Assembly (NCBI RefSeq): GCF_002979455.1
Contig: NZ_PCOU01000021.1
Span: 30,779-94,778, forward strand
DNA length: 64,000 bases
Reading direction: 5' to 3'
From: Chryseobacterium sp. MYb7
Lineage (GTDB): Bacteria > Bacteroidota > Bacteroidia > Flavobacteriales > Weeksellaceae
The notes below the pieces were generated by a model that searched no databases, had not been told where the DNA came from, and was given only the letters and a program-made list of their open reading frames with translations. Positions 52,772 through 61,247 of the stretch are shown in pieces (positions within the stretch are counted from its first letter, which is position 1; each line of letters opens with the position of its first letter). A program made the translations under genes and the position numbers.

Positions 52772-53362
52772 TTATTTTTTATTCTCAGAAATTCTTTTCG
52801 AACTGAAATCTCCTGAGTTGTTATAGAACGTATATTCTGAGAAATCATCTTTTGCAGTCATTCCATTGGCACCTACAAGAGTAGAACCGTCTTCCATGGT
52901 GACATATACGGTATCTTTAGTATAGATTCTGTTCTTTTTCTGATCCCAATAAATACTCTGCATAGCAAATCTCTGCCCTTCATTGGTTTTAATTCTTACA
53001 TCGCCTTTAGCTTCATAGAATTTTTTATATTCAAAAATACGGGCGTACTTGGCTGTAATCCTTCCTGGAACTTTAGGTTTCTTTTTATCAAAAAACTCAA
53101 TGTCAATTCCTTTTCTGGCCACTACATAAGGGCTGTCAATCAGTTCGTACTTTTCAATGATGGGTGCTTTGGCTTTTAAAGTGACAAAGCCGGAATCACG
53201 CTGTATAATATTGGCGTTGTTGATGATCTGTGAAGGGAAGTTTTTACTCTGACTGCCGTTTCTTTTGGTAAGATCCTCTTCACAGGATGTCAATATAAAA
53301 AATATAGCACAACTAAAAAGGCATGCTATATTTTTATATGATATTTTTTCTGAAAAATTCAT
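52772..53362 (-). CDS. lptC: LPS export ABC transporter periplasmic protein LptC
   Basis: 196-aa lipoprotein-type LptC. Start ATG 53362 gives MNFSEKISYKNIACLFSCAI and a lipobox ILTSC. The OstA-like beta-jellyroll is seen in FVTLKAKAPIIEKYELIDSP, IDIEFFDKKKPKVPGRITAK and KGDVRIKTNEGQRFAM, ending in VYVTMEDGSTLVGANGM. It bridges the inner-membrane LptBFG and periplasmic LptA in LPS transport. It starts one base after the stop of the barrel gene. Confidence 0.85.
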   Translation of the reverse strand: MNFSEKISYKNIACLFSCAIFFILTSCEEDLTKRNGSQSKNFPSQIINNANIIQRDSGFVTLKAKAPIIEKYELIDSPYVVARKGIDIEFFDKKKPKVPGRITAKYARIFEYKKFYEAKGDVRIKTNEGQRFAMQSIYWDQKKNRIYTKDTVYVTMEDGSTLVGANGMTAKDDFSEYTFYNNSGDFSSKRISENKK

Positions 53363-53363
53363 T

Positions 53364-54677
53364 CTAGTTATAGAGAGTCTTTCTGAACCACTTATCAGCA
53401 AAGTTAAAGCCGATTTTCAGATTAACAAAATTCTGGTTGATCAGGTTGTTTTGAAGAGTTCCTCTTTTCCCAACTTCCAATCCTATTTCAAGACCACTCA
53501 TTCTGGTGATACTACTGTTTTTGAATGGAAGCATTACTCCAGCAGAAATACCGAACTTATTGATACTTGTTCCTTCCAGCTTAAGGTTTCCTCTTTCATA
53601 GAAGGCTCCATATCTATAGATTACCCTTGAGAAGTAGCTTCTGAAGTTGTTATAGTTAGGAAGATACCATCCACCTGCAGAAATCCTGTATGTATCCTGA
53701 AAGTCAAAAGTTTTACCAAAATAAGAGATGTCTTCTCCCTTCTTATAATCTACCTGTCCTGAGAAGAACCAGTGGTTTTCGCTTCCATATCCAACCCCTA
53801 CGGATGCCTGGAATGGAAGAAGGTTCTTAGACTTCGTATTCTGTTGATCTATGATGGTTTCTGATCCATCCACCTTGGTGGTTTCCTGAGCGTCAGCATA
53901 CCTGTATGTACTGTTGGTATACTCAGTAGTCATATTACTGGTGTTACCAAAAGTAGCAGTAGCACCTACTGTAAATTTCTTGTCAGTACGTGTATTTAAA
54001 GTCTGGTAGCTTGTACCAAGCGTAAAATTAAAGTTTCTGATTCTGTTCTTAGTCTGATAACCGTTCACATATTCACCAGCATAACTGCCAGTGGCAGCAT
54101 TATAAGCACGGAATTCGTTAAGATCACTAAGATCACCAAAATAAAGGTTAGCTCTTGCCCCCACAGAAAGTTCCTGGTTGATTTTATAGGAAACTGCTAC
54201 CTGTGCGGTGTTCAAAGTTCCACTTCCTTTAAAGTTATTTCTATAAAGAGGAGTCTTATCTGCATTAAGTTGTTCAGTTACGATATCGTAGCTTTTAGAA
54301 CTATATGGCTGATAAGAGATTCCCATTTTTACTTTAGGAGATAATGGAAAAGCCAATGAAATACCGGAAAGATACGTAGAATGCTTTGTAGATTTCATAT
54401 CGTTATAATTCGATTTGAAATAATTGTTTTCATTGGTAGCTTCCAGCCTGATACTCGTAAGTTCAAAATTGGCGTTGTTTGCCGGGTTGGCAAAATTGAA
54501 ACTACTGGTAAAATCACTTATAAAAGCAGTTGATATACCTCCCATAGAAGTAGTCTCGATCGTATTATCATATTTCACATCCCCAATTCCATAAGTTGCA
54601 TACGGAGAGTTGCTTAGACTCTGTGCATTAAGAAAATATCCAACTGATATGAATGATACTACAAAGATTTTTTTCAT
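53364..54677 (-). CDS. Outer membrane beta-barrel protein, first gene of the lptC operon
   Basis: 437-aa exported barrel. Signal MKKIFVVSFISVGYFLNAQ; then SLSNSPYATYGIGDVKYDN and TSMGGISTAFISDFTSSFNF, typical of a conserved Bacteroidota family with FadL-like features. Alternating strands continue to the end (NFVNLKIGFNFADKWFRK). The family is usually encoded directly upstream of lptC in Flavobacteriia, which hints at an envelope-biogenesis role, but its function is unknown. Confidence 0.82.
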   Translation of the reverse strand: MKKIFVVSFISVGYFLNAQSLSNSPYATYGIGDVKYDNTIETTSMGGISTAFISDFTSSFNFANPANNANFELTSIRLEATNENNYFKSNYNDMKSTKHSTYLSGISLAFPLSPKVKMGISYQPYSSKSYDIVTEQLNADKTPLYRNNFKGSGTLNTAQVAVSYKINQELSVGARANLYFGDLSDLNEFRAYNAATGSYAGEYVNGYQTKNRIRNFNFTLGTSYQTLNTRTDKKFTVGATATFGNTSNMTTEYTNSTYRYADAQETTKVDGSETIIDQQNTKSKNLLPFQASVGVGYGSENHWFFSGQVDYKKGEDISYFGKTFDFQDTYRISAGGWYLPNYNNFRSYFSRVIYRYGAFYERGNLKLEGTSINKFGISAGVMLPFKNSSITRMSGLEIGLEVGKRGTLQNNLINQNFVNLKIGFNFADKWFRKTLYN

Positions 54678-54816
54678 TCTTTATTTTTAAAACAATGCGC
54701 AAATATCTTAAATATTAATGAATTGTAAAAATTATATGTGGTTAAAGTTTGTTAAGGGCTGTTCTTTACAAGAAAAATGCAAATATTCACTCATAAAAAT
54801 ATCAATTCTGTTTTAT

Positions 54817-54846
54817 AAAAAAGACTGTTCTATGATGAACAGTCTT
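54817..54846 (-). terminator. Terminator of the aldehyde dehydrogenase gene
   Basis: AAGACTGTTC (54821-54830), loop TATGAT, GAACAGTCTT (54837-54846), with a T run on the minus strand. Confidence 0.85.
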
Positions 54847-54873
54847 AAGTTTATACGGGTATTGTTTCTGTAA

Positions 54874-56193
54874 TTATTTTACCTGAAGAACAGAGCGACT
54901 GTGGCTAAAGCATTCAAAGCTGAATTTGCCATGGTATTTCCCCATTCCCGATGTTCCTACTCCTCCAAAAGGTAAATAATGCGAACCAACATGAATAATA
55001 GCACTGTTGATTTCAGCATCTCCGCTTATAGTGTGGTCTAAAACATAATCTGCAAGCTTCTGATCTTCCGTGAAAACATATAATGCCAAAGGTTTAGGAC
55101 GGTTGTTAATTTCTTCCAAAGCCTCTTCAATATCGTTATAGGTTATAATGGGAAGAATAGGCCCGAAAATTTCCTGCTGCATCACCTGATCATCCCAGGT
55201 AATATGATCCATTAATGTGGCTTCAAAATGACGGGTTTCAAGGTCATATTTTCCTCCGTAGATTACCTTTTCCGGTGCTGCTTCCAGATAACCTGCAAGA
55301 TGTTTGATCTGATTCAGACTTATAATTTTCCCGATTTTCCCCAAAGAATTTCCTTCATAAGTGGTATTCAGATTCGCCTTAAATTTTTCAATAAATACAT
55401 CTTTTATCGATTCATGAATATAAATATAGTCTGGAGCCACGCAGGTCTGCCCACAGTTGATCCATTTTCCATAAGAGATTCTTGCCACTGCTTTATCGAG
55501 ATCAGCATTTTCATGAACAATCGTTGGAGATTTTCCTCCAAGTTCCAGAGTAACAGGGATTAGCTGTTCTGCAGCTGCTTTCATCACAATTTTTCCAACA
55601 TTTGGGCTTCCTGTAAAGAAAATATAATCAAAAGGCAGGCTTAATAATAAGGTATTCTCTTCAATTGCACCCTGAATAACCGAGACATACGATTCATCAA
55701 AAGATTCTTTTACAATATCTTCAAGAACCTGTGCGACGTGTGGTGTGTTTTCAGAAGGCTTTATGATGGCTGTATTTCCAGAAATTAAAGCTCCGATAAG
55801 CGGACTGAATGTCAATTGAACTGGGTAGTTGAAAGGCCCTATAATATAAGTAACTCCATAAGGCTGATACGTTATTTTACTTTGAACTTCAGCTCCTGAC
55901 GGATGAGGTTTTGAAGGGACAGAAGTTGGTTTTGCCCATTCATCTATATTTTCAAGCATATCATCAAGTTCGCTGATCACAATTTGAATTTCCACGTACT
56001 CCGCTTCTTTTCTGCTTTTCCCCAAATCGATAGCCAAAGCTTCACAAAGTGCATCCGTATGCTGTAAAAAAACATCACGGAATTTCCTTAGCTGTGCTTT
56101 TCTGAATTCAATATCTTTAGTCTGATTGGTTTTGAAAAAGGCTTTCTGCTGTTGAAATATGTCTTTGATTTTTTGTTCCAGGTCTTTATCCAT
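54874..56193 (-). CDS. Aldehyde dehydrogenase family protein
   Basis: 439-aa NAD(P)-dependent aldehyde dehydrogenase of the shorter class-3-like group. Catalytic Cys about residue 251 in NCGQTCVAPDYIY and general-base Glu in VTLELGGKSPTIV. Other marks are YGVTYIIGPFNYPVQLTFSP, FFTGSPNVGK, QQEIFGPILPII and the C-terminal PFGGVGTSGMGKYHGKFSF. Oxidises aldehydes to acids; the physiological substrate is unknown. Monocistronic. Confidence 0.93.
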   Translation of the reverse strand: MDKDLEQKIKDIFQQQKAFFKTNQTKDIEFRKAQLRKFRDVFLQHTDALCEALAIDLGKSRKEAEYVEIQIVISELDDMLENIDEWAKPTSVPSKPHPSGAEVQSKITYQPYGVTYIIGPFNYPVQLTFSPLIGALISGNTAIIKPSENTPHVAQVLEDIVKESFDESYVSVIQGAIEENTLLLSLPFDYIFFTGSPNVGKIVMKAAAEQLIPVTLELGGKSPTIVHENADLDKAVARISYGKWINCGQTCVAPDYIYIHESIKDVFIEKFKANLNTTYEGNSLGKIGKIISLNQIKHLAGYLEAAPEKVIYGGKYDLETRHFEATLMDHITWDDQVMQQEIFGPILPIITYNDIEEALEEINNRPKPLALYVFTEDQKLADYVLDHTISGDAEINSAIIHVGSHYLPFGGVGTSGMGKYHGKFSFECFSHSRSVLQVK

Positions 56194-56377
56194 TGGTTTA
56201 CAATTTTAATATTTGAAATTGGTGTGAAATGGTAATCAATTTACAAATAATTTCACGGTGTAAATTTATTGTATAAAATTAAATTTTGCGCAATTTAATT
56301 TTGGATTTTATTCTAAACTTATTATTGATATTTCCTATAATATATAGATATGCATTTACATTTAAACTTTTATTTTG

Positions 56378-56492
56378 AACCATTAAGATTGTATGAAGGT
56401 GTTAAGAATATGAAGATAAGCTTTGCTTTAAGCTTAAAAATCAGAATATTTTATCTAACTATACTTTATATCTTAACTCCTTCTTAATGGTT
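56378..56492. repeat. 115-bp inverted-repeat element
   Basis: AACCATTAAG (56378-56387) and its exact complement CTTAATGGTT (56483-56492) bound an AT-rich stretch with further imperfect pairing (GAAGGTGTTAAGA with TCTTAACTCCTTC) and a central TAAGCTTTGCTTTAAGCTTA hairpin. It could form a long cruciform or RNA stem. The rest of the 418-bp spacer (56194-56611) holds only the delta' promoter. Confidence 0.65.
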
Positions 56493-56599
56493 TAATATAT
56501 ATTCTATGTTATATAAGTTTAAACAGCATTCGAAATGTAAGATCTATATTTTTATCCATTTTAAGCCTACTTAATTTTATGAAATGAAATAAGATTTTT

Positions 56600-56607
56600 T
56601 ATCTTTG
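56600..56607 (+). promoter_or_regulatory. -7 box of the delta' gene
   Basis: TATCTTTG matches TAnnTTTG and is 4 nt (AAAC) from the ATG at 56612. Confidence 0.55.
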
Positions 56608-56611
56608 AAAC

Positions 56612-57730
56612 ATGAATTGGGAGAACATCGCCGGACAGACAAATCTGAAAAAACTTCTTAGAGAAAGCATTGCCGAAAACAGAGTGAGCCATGCCCAGCT
56701 TTTTGTAGGGAAAGAGGGATACGGAACACTGCCTATGGTTTTGGCATATGCCAAAGAGATCCTAAGTCGGGAAAACGAACACGCTGCAGTGAAAGTAGAA
56801 CATCTCAATCACCTGGATCTGCATTTCAGTTTCCCTGTTTTTACAGATAACAGAAACTCTTTAAGCAAAAATAAGTTTGACGAGTTCAGAGAAATGATTC
56901 TGGCTTCACCCTATGCAAGCTATGATGACTGGACGGCTTTTTTAGAATCAGAAAATAAACAGCTATTTATTTCTGCAGACGAAATTGACGACCAGAATCA
57001 AAAATTTTCTTTGAAAAGTTACGAAGGGGGAACCAAAATTTTGATTGTCTGGAGAGCTGACAAGATGAATATTGCGGCATCCAACAAATTTCTGAAATTT
57101 TTAGAAGAACCACCGGCCAAAACCATCATTCTTCTTACGGCAGAAAGCACCAATGATATTCTTTCTACCATTCTTTCCAGAGCGCAGATTGTAGAAATCC
57201 CAAGAATAGAGGATGAAGATATTGAAATTCATCTCAAAAAGAACTTTTCTGTTTCAGAAGAAAAGATGAGAGAGATTATTCATGAAGCGCAGGGAGACCT
57301 TAATGAGGCTGTAAAACTGTTGAATTCCGGAGACAAAAGCAATGAATTTGAGAAGCTTTTTGTACAGTGGGTAAGAGATGCTTTTATGGTAAAAAAGAAG
57401 CCGGAATATCTTAGAAGCATTATTGTTTGGGCAAGAGAAATTGCAGGCTGGAACAGAGAAAAACAGAAAAATTTCCTGAACTATTGCTCTGAAATTTTCA
57501 GGCTGGCACTCCTTCAGAACTATCAGTCTGAAAATCTTGTGTATAAAAAAATAGATGCTAATGGATTTAATTGGGCCGGATTTTCCAAATTTATCAGCGG
57601 AGCCAATATTGAAAGTATTTTAGAGGAAATCAACGCTGCGGATCTGCACCTTACCAGAAACGGAAATCCTAAAATTGTCTGGACTGATCTGGGAATAAAA
57701 TTATCAAGATATATTCATAAAAGCACATAA
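56612..57730 (+). CDS. holB: DNA polymerase III delta' subunit
   Basis: 372-aa clamp-loader-type protein. The N-terminus MNWENIAGQTNLKKLLRESI with RVSHAQLFVGKEGYG corresponds to the AAA+ P-loop region but has lost the GKT/S lysine, as expected for delta' subunits. The sensor-1 region MNIAASNKFLKFLEEPPAKT and the SRAQ motif (ILSRAQIVEI) are typical. The Cys zinc module of gamma/tau and many delta' proteins is missing. It loads the sliding clamp with delta and gamma/tau. Gene symbol by function; sequence divergence is high. Confidence 0.85.
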   Translation: MNWENIAGQTNLKKLLRESIAENRVSHAQLFVGKEGYGTLPMVLAYAKEILSRENEHAAVKVEHLNHLDLHFSFPVFTDNRNSLSKNKFDEFREMILASPYASYDDWTAFLESENKQLFISADEIDDQNQKFSLKSYEGGTKILIVWRADKMNIAASNKFLKFLEEPPAKTIILLTAESTNDILSTILSRAQIVEIPRIEDEDIEIHLKKNFSVSEEKMREIIHEAQGDLNEAVKLLNSGDKSNEFEKLFVQWVRDAFMVKKKPEYLRSIIVWAREIAGWNREKQKNFLNYCSEIFRLALLQNYQSENLVYKKIDANGFNWAGFSKFISGANIESILEEINAADLHLTRNGNPKIVWTDLGIKLSRYIHKST

Positions 57731-57737
57731 AATAAAG

Positions 57738-57760
57738 CTCCGGTTACAGCCGGAGTTTTT
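57738..57760 (+). terminator. Terminator after the delta' gene
   Basis: CTCCGG (57738-57743), loop TTACAG, CCGGAG (57750-57755), then TTTTTA. Intrinsic terminator 8 nt after the stop codon. Confidence 0.85.
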
Positions 57761-57996
57761 ATTTTTATCATTAGCAGGTTATCATATTGTGTTTACTTTT
57801 GCTTTTTTTTTATGTATGCTTTAATCTTAAGCCGATCTAAAACTAAAATTTCGTCGTAGAAGTTTTTCCCGAATATTAAATGAATATGAACTTTTATTAA
57901 GGTTTGTTTTATTAAAAAGTGCCTTTCCTGCGGTTTCAGCATCTATTATAGAAAACGTCTTTTCTTTACGATAAATTAAATCTATATTAAAAAATC

Positions 57997-58036
57997 AATC
58001 AATCGTTTGATTTGAATCAAAACTTGTGTACATTTG
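57997..58036 (+). promoter_or_regulatory. Promoter and palindromic operators of the tetR-emrAB operon
   Basis: TTG (58007-58009), 19-nt spacer, TACATTTG (58029-58036): a near-ideal Bacteroidota promoter, 11 nt before the TetR ATG. AATCAATC/GTTTGATT (57997-58012, 7 of 8 pairs) covers the -33 element. TTTGA-A-TCAAA (58011-58021) is a perfect palindrome in the spacer. These are likely binding sites for the encoded TetR repressor. Confidence 0.7.
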
Positions 58037-58047
58037 CGCCCTGAAAA

Positions 58048-58686
58048 ATGAACACTAACATGATTTCAAAAGAAGAAAATATAATATTCGCTGCCGAGAA
58101 GCTTTTTGCCGAAAAGGGGTTTGAAGGAACTTCCACCCGGGAAATTGCAAAGGAGGCTAATGTAAATATCTCTATGATCTCATATTATTTTGGCTCTAAG
58201 GAAAAACTTTATGAGAAATTAGTGGAATACAGAATGAACGAAGGTCAGTTTTTTTCAAAAGATCTTTTGGGAAGAACAGATATCAATGAATGGCAGAAGA
58301 TTGAAAAAGTAATTGATCAGTTTTCTAACAAGATCAGGACTCAAAAATGCTTTTACAGGATTATGCAGAGGGAGCAGCTGCATACTCAGAATCCTCAGAT
58401 TGTAGAATTTTTGAAGCAAATTAAAATGGGATTTCTTTCTATGTATTCACAAATATTGGAAAGCGGTCTTAAAAATGGAATTTTTACCAAAAATCCACCT
58501 ATTTATCTTCTTCATTCCACAGTAAGCGGAACTTTATTCTATGCTTTCAATGCGAAAGAAATGTATAAAGAATTCCTGAATGAAACAGAAGATGAGGAAG
58601 CTTTTGATGAAAGATACTATACAGAACTTAATAAACACATTAAATATTTACTAAAAGACCTTTTAGGTTATGAAGAGAATAAATAA
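58048..58686 (+). CDS. TetR/AcrR family transcriptional regulator
   Basis: 212-aa repressor. The N-terminal TetR helix-turn-helix is at about residues 10-55: NIIFAAEKLFAEKGFEGTST, then REIAKEANVNISMISYYFG and SKEKLYEKLVE. The C-terminal ligand domain has a CefD/CmeR-like REQLHTQNPQIVEF. It is first in an operon with a TolC-like channel (17-bp overlap), EmrA-like adaptor and EmrB-like permease, so it most likely auto-regulates that efflux system through the palindromes upstream. Confidence 0.92.
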   Translation: MNTNMISKEENIIFAAEKLFAEKGFEGTSTREIAKEANVNISMISYYFGSKEKLYEKLVEYRMNEGQFFSKDLLGRTDINEWQKIEKVIDQFSNKIRTQKCFYRIMQREQLHTQNPQIVEFLKQIKMGFLSMYSQILESGLKNGIFTKNPPIYLLHSTVSGTLFYAFNAKEMYKEFLNETEDEEAFDERYYTELNKHIKYLLKDLLGYEENK

Positions 58687-59986
58687 CTCAGTGATTGCAT
58701 TATCACTATTCGTGGGAATAGCAAATGCAAATGCTCAGGAGAAAAAAACACTTTCTCTTGACGAAGCTGTGCAGCTGGGAATCCAGAACAGCAAGAATCT
58801 CAAGATCGATGCAGCCAAGATCGAAGAGGCTACAGCTGATCTTTTGGAAGCTAAAAACAGACAGTTACCGGAGCTGAAAGTATCAGGTAGCTATATGTAT
58901 CTTCCTATAAAACCTAATGTTGATATCAAACTTCCAGGTGTTTCAGGCGGAGCAGGTGGTCCGGAAGTACATCAGGTACTTTATGGTTCAGCTAATCTTA
59001 GTGTTCCTATCTACAGCGGAGGAAAAATCAAGTATGGTATTCAATCAGCGAAATATCTGGTAGAAGCATCTAAGTTAAGCACTGAGAATGATAAAATTGC
59101 TATTGCTTATAATGTTGCTCAGGCTTATAATAACTTATTCAAAGCGAATCAGTCTATCAAAGTTTTTGAAGAAAATCTTACTGCTTCTCAAAAAAGAGAT
59201 GAAACTTTCCTTAAAATGGAAAATAATGGTTTGATTGCAAGAAATGACAGATTAAAGGCCAATCTTCAGACTTCAAATATTGAACTTCAATTATTGGAGG
59301 CTAAAAATAACTACAATATTGCCAATATCAATATGGACCTTTTATTGGGTCTTCCTGAAACTACAGAACTTGCAGTAGATGAAAACTATATAGAAGAAGG
59401 AACAGATGTAAAACCTGTTGATTTTTATGTTTCTGAGGCAAGAGAAAACCGTAAGGATTTACAGGCTTTAGCACAACAGAGAAAAGCAGCAGAACTGGGA
59501 TCAAAAGCAGCAAAAGCAGAGAACCTTCCTTCTATTGCATTTACAGGAGGGTATGTAGCAGCAGATATTCCTAAGTTTCTTACTATATATAATGCTGTGA
59601 ATGTAGGGATCGGAGTTTCTTATAACTTATCCAACCTTTGGAAAGAAAATTCTTCATTGAGACAGTCGCAGGCAAGAGAAAAACAGCTTGCTGCTACCGA
59701 CGAATTATTGAATGACAACATTAAGCTTGATGTGAACAGAGAATATCAGAACACAGATTACTCAAAAAAGAGAATTGCTGTTTTCGAAAAATCTGCTGAG
59801 CAGGCTAATGAAAATTACAGAATTACAAAAAATAAATACGACAACGGTCTTGCAACCATGACAGAATTACTGGATGCAGATGCAGCTCAGATTGCAGCCA
59901 ACGTAGGCGTTATCAATGCTAAGGCAGATGCTGCACTAGCATACAGAAAACTATTACAGACAACAGGAACTTTAACAATTAAATAA
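58670..59986 (+). CDS. TolC family outer membrane efflux channel
   Basis: 438-aa exported channel: signal MKRINNSVIALSLFVGIANANA, then LSLDEAVQLGIQNSKNLKID, the conserved OEP start. Two long-helix repeats follow; the second includes AAELGSKAAKAENLPSIAFT and NYRITKNKYDNGLATMTELL, the classical TolC-like end motif. It forms the trimeric outer-membrane exit duct for the EmrAB-type pump. It starts within the tetR gene (overlap 58670-58686). Confidence 0.93.
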   Translation: MKRINNSVIALSLFVGIANANAQEKKTLSLDEAVQLGIQNSKNLKIDAAKIEEATADLLEAKNRQLPELKVSGSYMYLPIKPNVDIKLPGVSGGAGGPEVHQVLYGSANLSVPIYSGGKIKYGIQSAKYLVEASKLSTENDKIAIAYNVAQAYNNLFKANQSIKVFEENLTASQKRDETFLKMENNGLIARNDRLKANLQTSNIELQLLEAKNNYNIANINMDLLLGLPETTELAVDENYIEEGTDVKPVDFYVSEARENRKDLQALAQQRKAAELGSKAAKAENLPSIAFTGGYVAADIPKFLTIYNAVNVGIGVSYNLSNLWKENSSLRQSQAREKQLAATDELLNDNIKLDVNREYQNTDYSKKRIAVFEKSAEQANENYRITKNKYDNGLATMTELLDADAAQIAANVGVINAKADAALAYRKLLQTTGTLTIK

Positions 59987-60002
59987 TCAGATCGAAACCA
60001 AA

Positions 60003-61106
60003 ATGGAAAATAATAATACACAGGCAGCTGAACCTAAAAAGAAAAAAAGTTTAGTTTTTCCTATCATTTTAGCGGCAGTAGTGATCGGAGGAGGGATCTA
60101 CGGTTACAGAGCCTTTACTTACGGACAGTATCATGAAGAGACTGACGATGCTCAAATCGCTTCCAATATGGCACCGGTAATTTCTAAAATCTCAGGATAT
60201 GTAGCTCAGGTAAAAGTAAAAGACAACCAGTTTGTAAAGAAAGGAGATACTTTGGTGATTTTGGATAACAGAGATCAGAAAATGGCTCTTGAACAGGCTC
60301 AGGCAGCATTATCTACAGCTAGAAGTAATATCTCCAATGCAGAAGCTACTACAACAGCTACTTCAAAAAATATAGGTTCTTCAGAGGCTGCAGTAGTAAC
60401 TGCCAATGCTCAGATCGAAGCAGCAAAAGTAAATGTATGGAAAACTTCTCAGGATTTGAAGAGATATGCTAATCTTGTAAAAGACCATTCCATCACAGAA
60501 CAGCAATATGAGCAGGCTTTAGCGGCAAAACAATCTGCAGACAGGCAGTTACAGGTTTTAGTTGATCAGAGAAATCAAATTGCTCAGCAAACCCATATTG
60601 CTTCTTCTCAAACGGCTGCAAGTTCACAACAAATCAGTGTTGCCGGATCTGTTGCTAAACAAAGAGAAGTAGATGTAGAAAATGCAAAATTGAATTTATC
60701 ATATACCGTAATCCTTGCCCCTGAAGACGGACATGTAGGGAAAGTATCTACACAGGCAGGTCAGTATCTGCAGGCAGGATCACAGCTGTTTGCTTTGGTT
60801 AAAAACGACCAGAAATGGGTTGTAGCTAACTTTAAGGAAACACAGGTAGATAAAATGGTAGAAGGGCAAAAAGTGAAAATTGAGATTGATGCTTTCCCTG
60901 ATCAGGAATTTGAAGGAGTGGTAAGCTCATTCTCTCCGGCTACAGGAGCTACTTTCTCTATTCTTCCTCCGGATAATGCGAGTGGTAACTTCGTAAAAGT
61001 AGTTCAGAGACTTCCTATAAAAATCGATTTTGTAAATCTTGACAAAAATATTTCAAAAAGATTAAGAACGGGAATGAACGTGAAGGCAGAAGTTGCTTTG
61101 AAATAA
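60003..61106 (+). CDS. emrA: HlyD/EmrA family membrane-fusion adaptor
   Basis: 367-aa adaptor with one N-terminal membrane segment (SLVFPIILAAVVIGGGIYGY), the HEETDDAQIASNMAPVISKI strand and GYVAQVKVKDNQFVKKGDTL lipoyl half. A coiled-coil hairpin spans about residues 90-220 (AQAALSTARSNISNAEA; SADRQLQVLVDQRNQIAQQ). The second lipoyl half VILAPEDGHVGKVSTQAGQY and a beta-barrel domain follow. It couples the permease to TolC. It lies 16 bp after the tolC gene. Confidence 0.93.
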   Translation: MENNNTQAAEPKKKKSLVFPIILAAVVIGGGIYGYRAFTYGQYHEETDDAQIASNMAPVISKISGYVAQVKVKDNQFVKKGDTLVILDNRDQKMALEQAQAALSTARSNISNAEATTTATSKNIGSSEAAVVTANAQIEAAKVNVWKTSQDLKRYANLVKDHSITEQQYEQALAAKQSADRQLQVLVDQRNQIAQQTHIASSQTAASSQQISVAGSVAKQREVDVENAKLNLSYTVILAPEDGHVGKVSTQAGQYLQAGSQLFALVKNDQKWVVANFKETQVDKMVEGQKVKIEIDAFPDQEFEGVVSSFSPATGATFSILPPDNASGNFVKVVQRLPIKIDFVNLDKNISKRLRTGMNVKAEVALK

Positions 61107-61141
61107 CATTTAAAACTGTTAAAAGTCAATGAACTTCGTTG

Positions 61142-61225
61142 TCAATAGTGAATCAGCTTTGCTGTCAATTAAAATGAGAAGCTTTAAAATTTACTATTCA
61201 CTTGTGAAACAAAATTCACCATTGA
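61142..61225. repeat. Repeat element between emrA and emrB
   Basis: TCAATAGTGAAT (61142-61153) and ATTCACCATTGA (61214-61225) form an 84-bp inverted-repeat unit (11 of 12 pairs). Its left part (GTCAATAGTGAATC-AGCTTTGCTG) resembles the units of the 37901 tandem array. It fills most of the 141-bp gap inside the efflux operon. Confidence 0.6.
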
Positions 61226-61247
61226 TTTTTTACATCGAAAAAAACTT

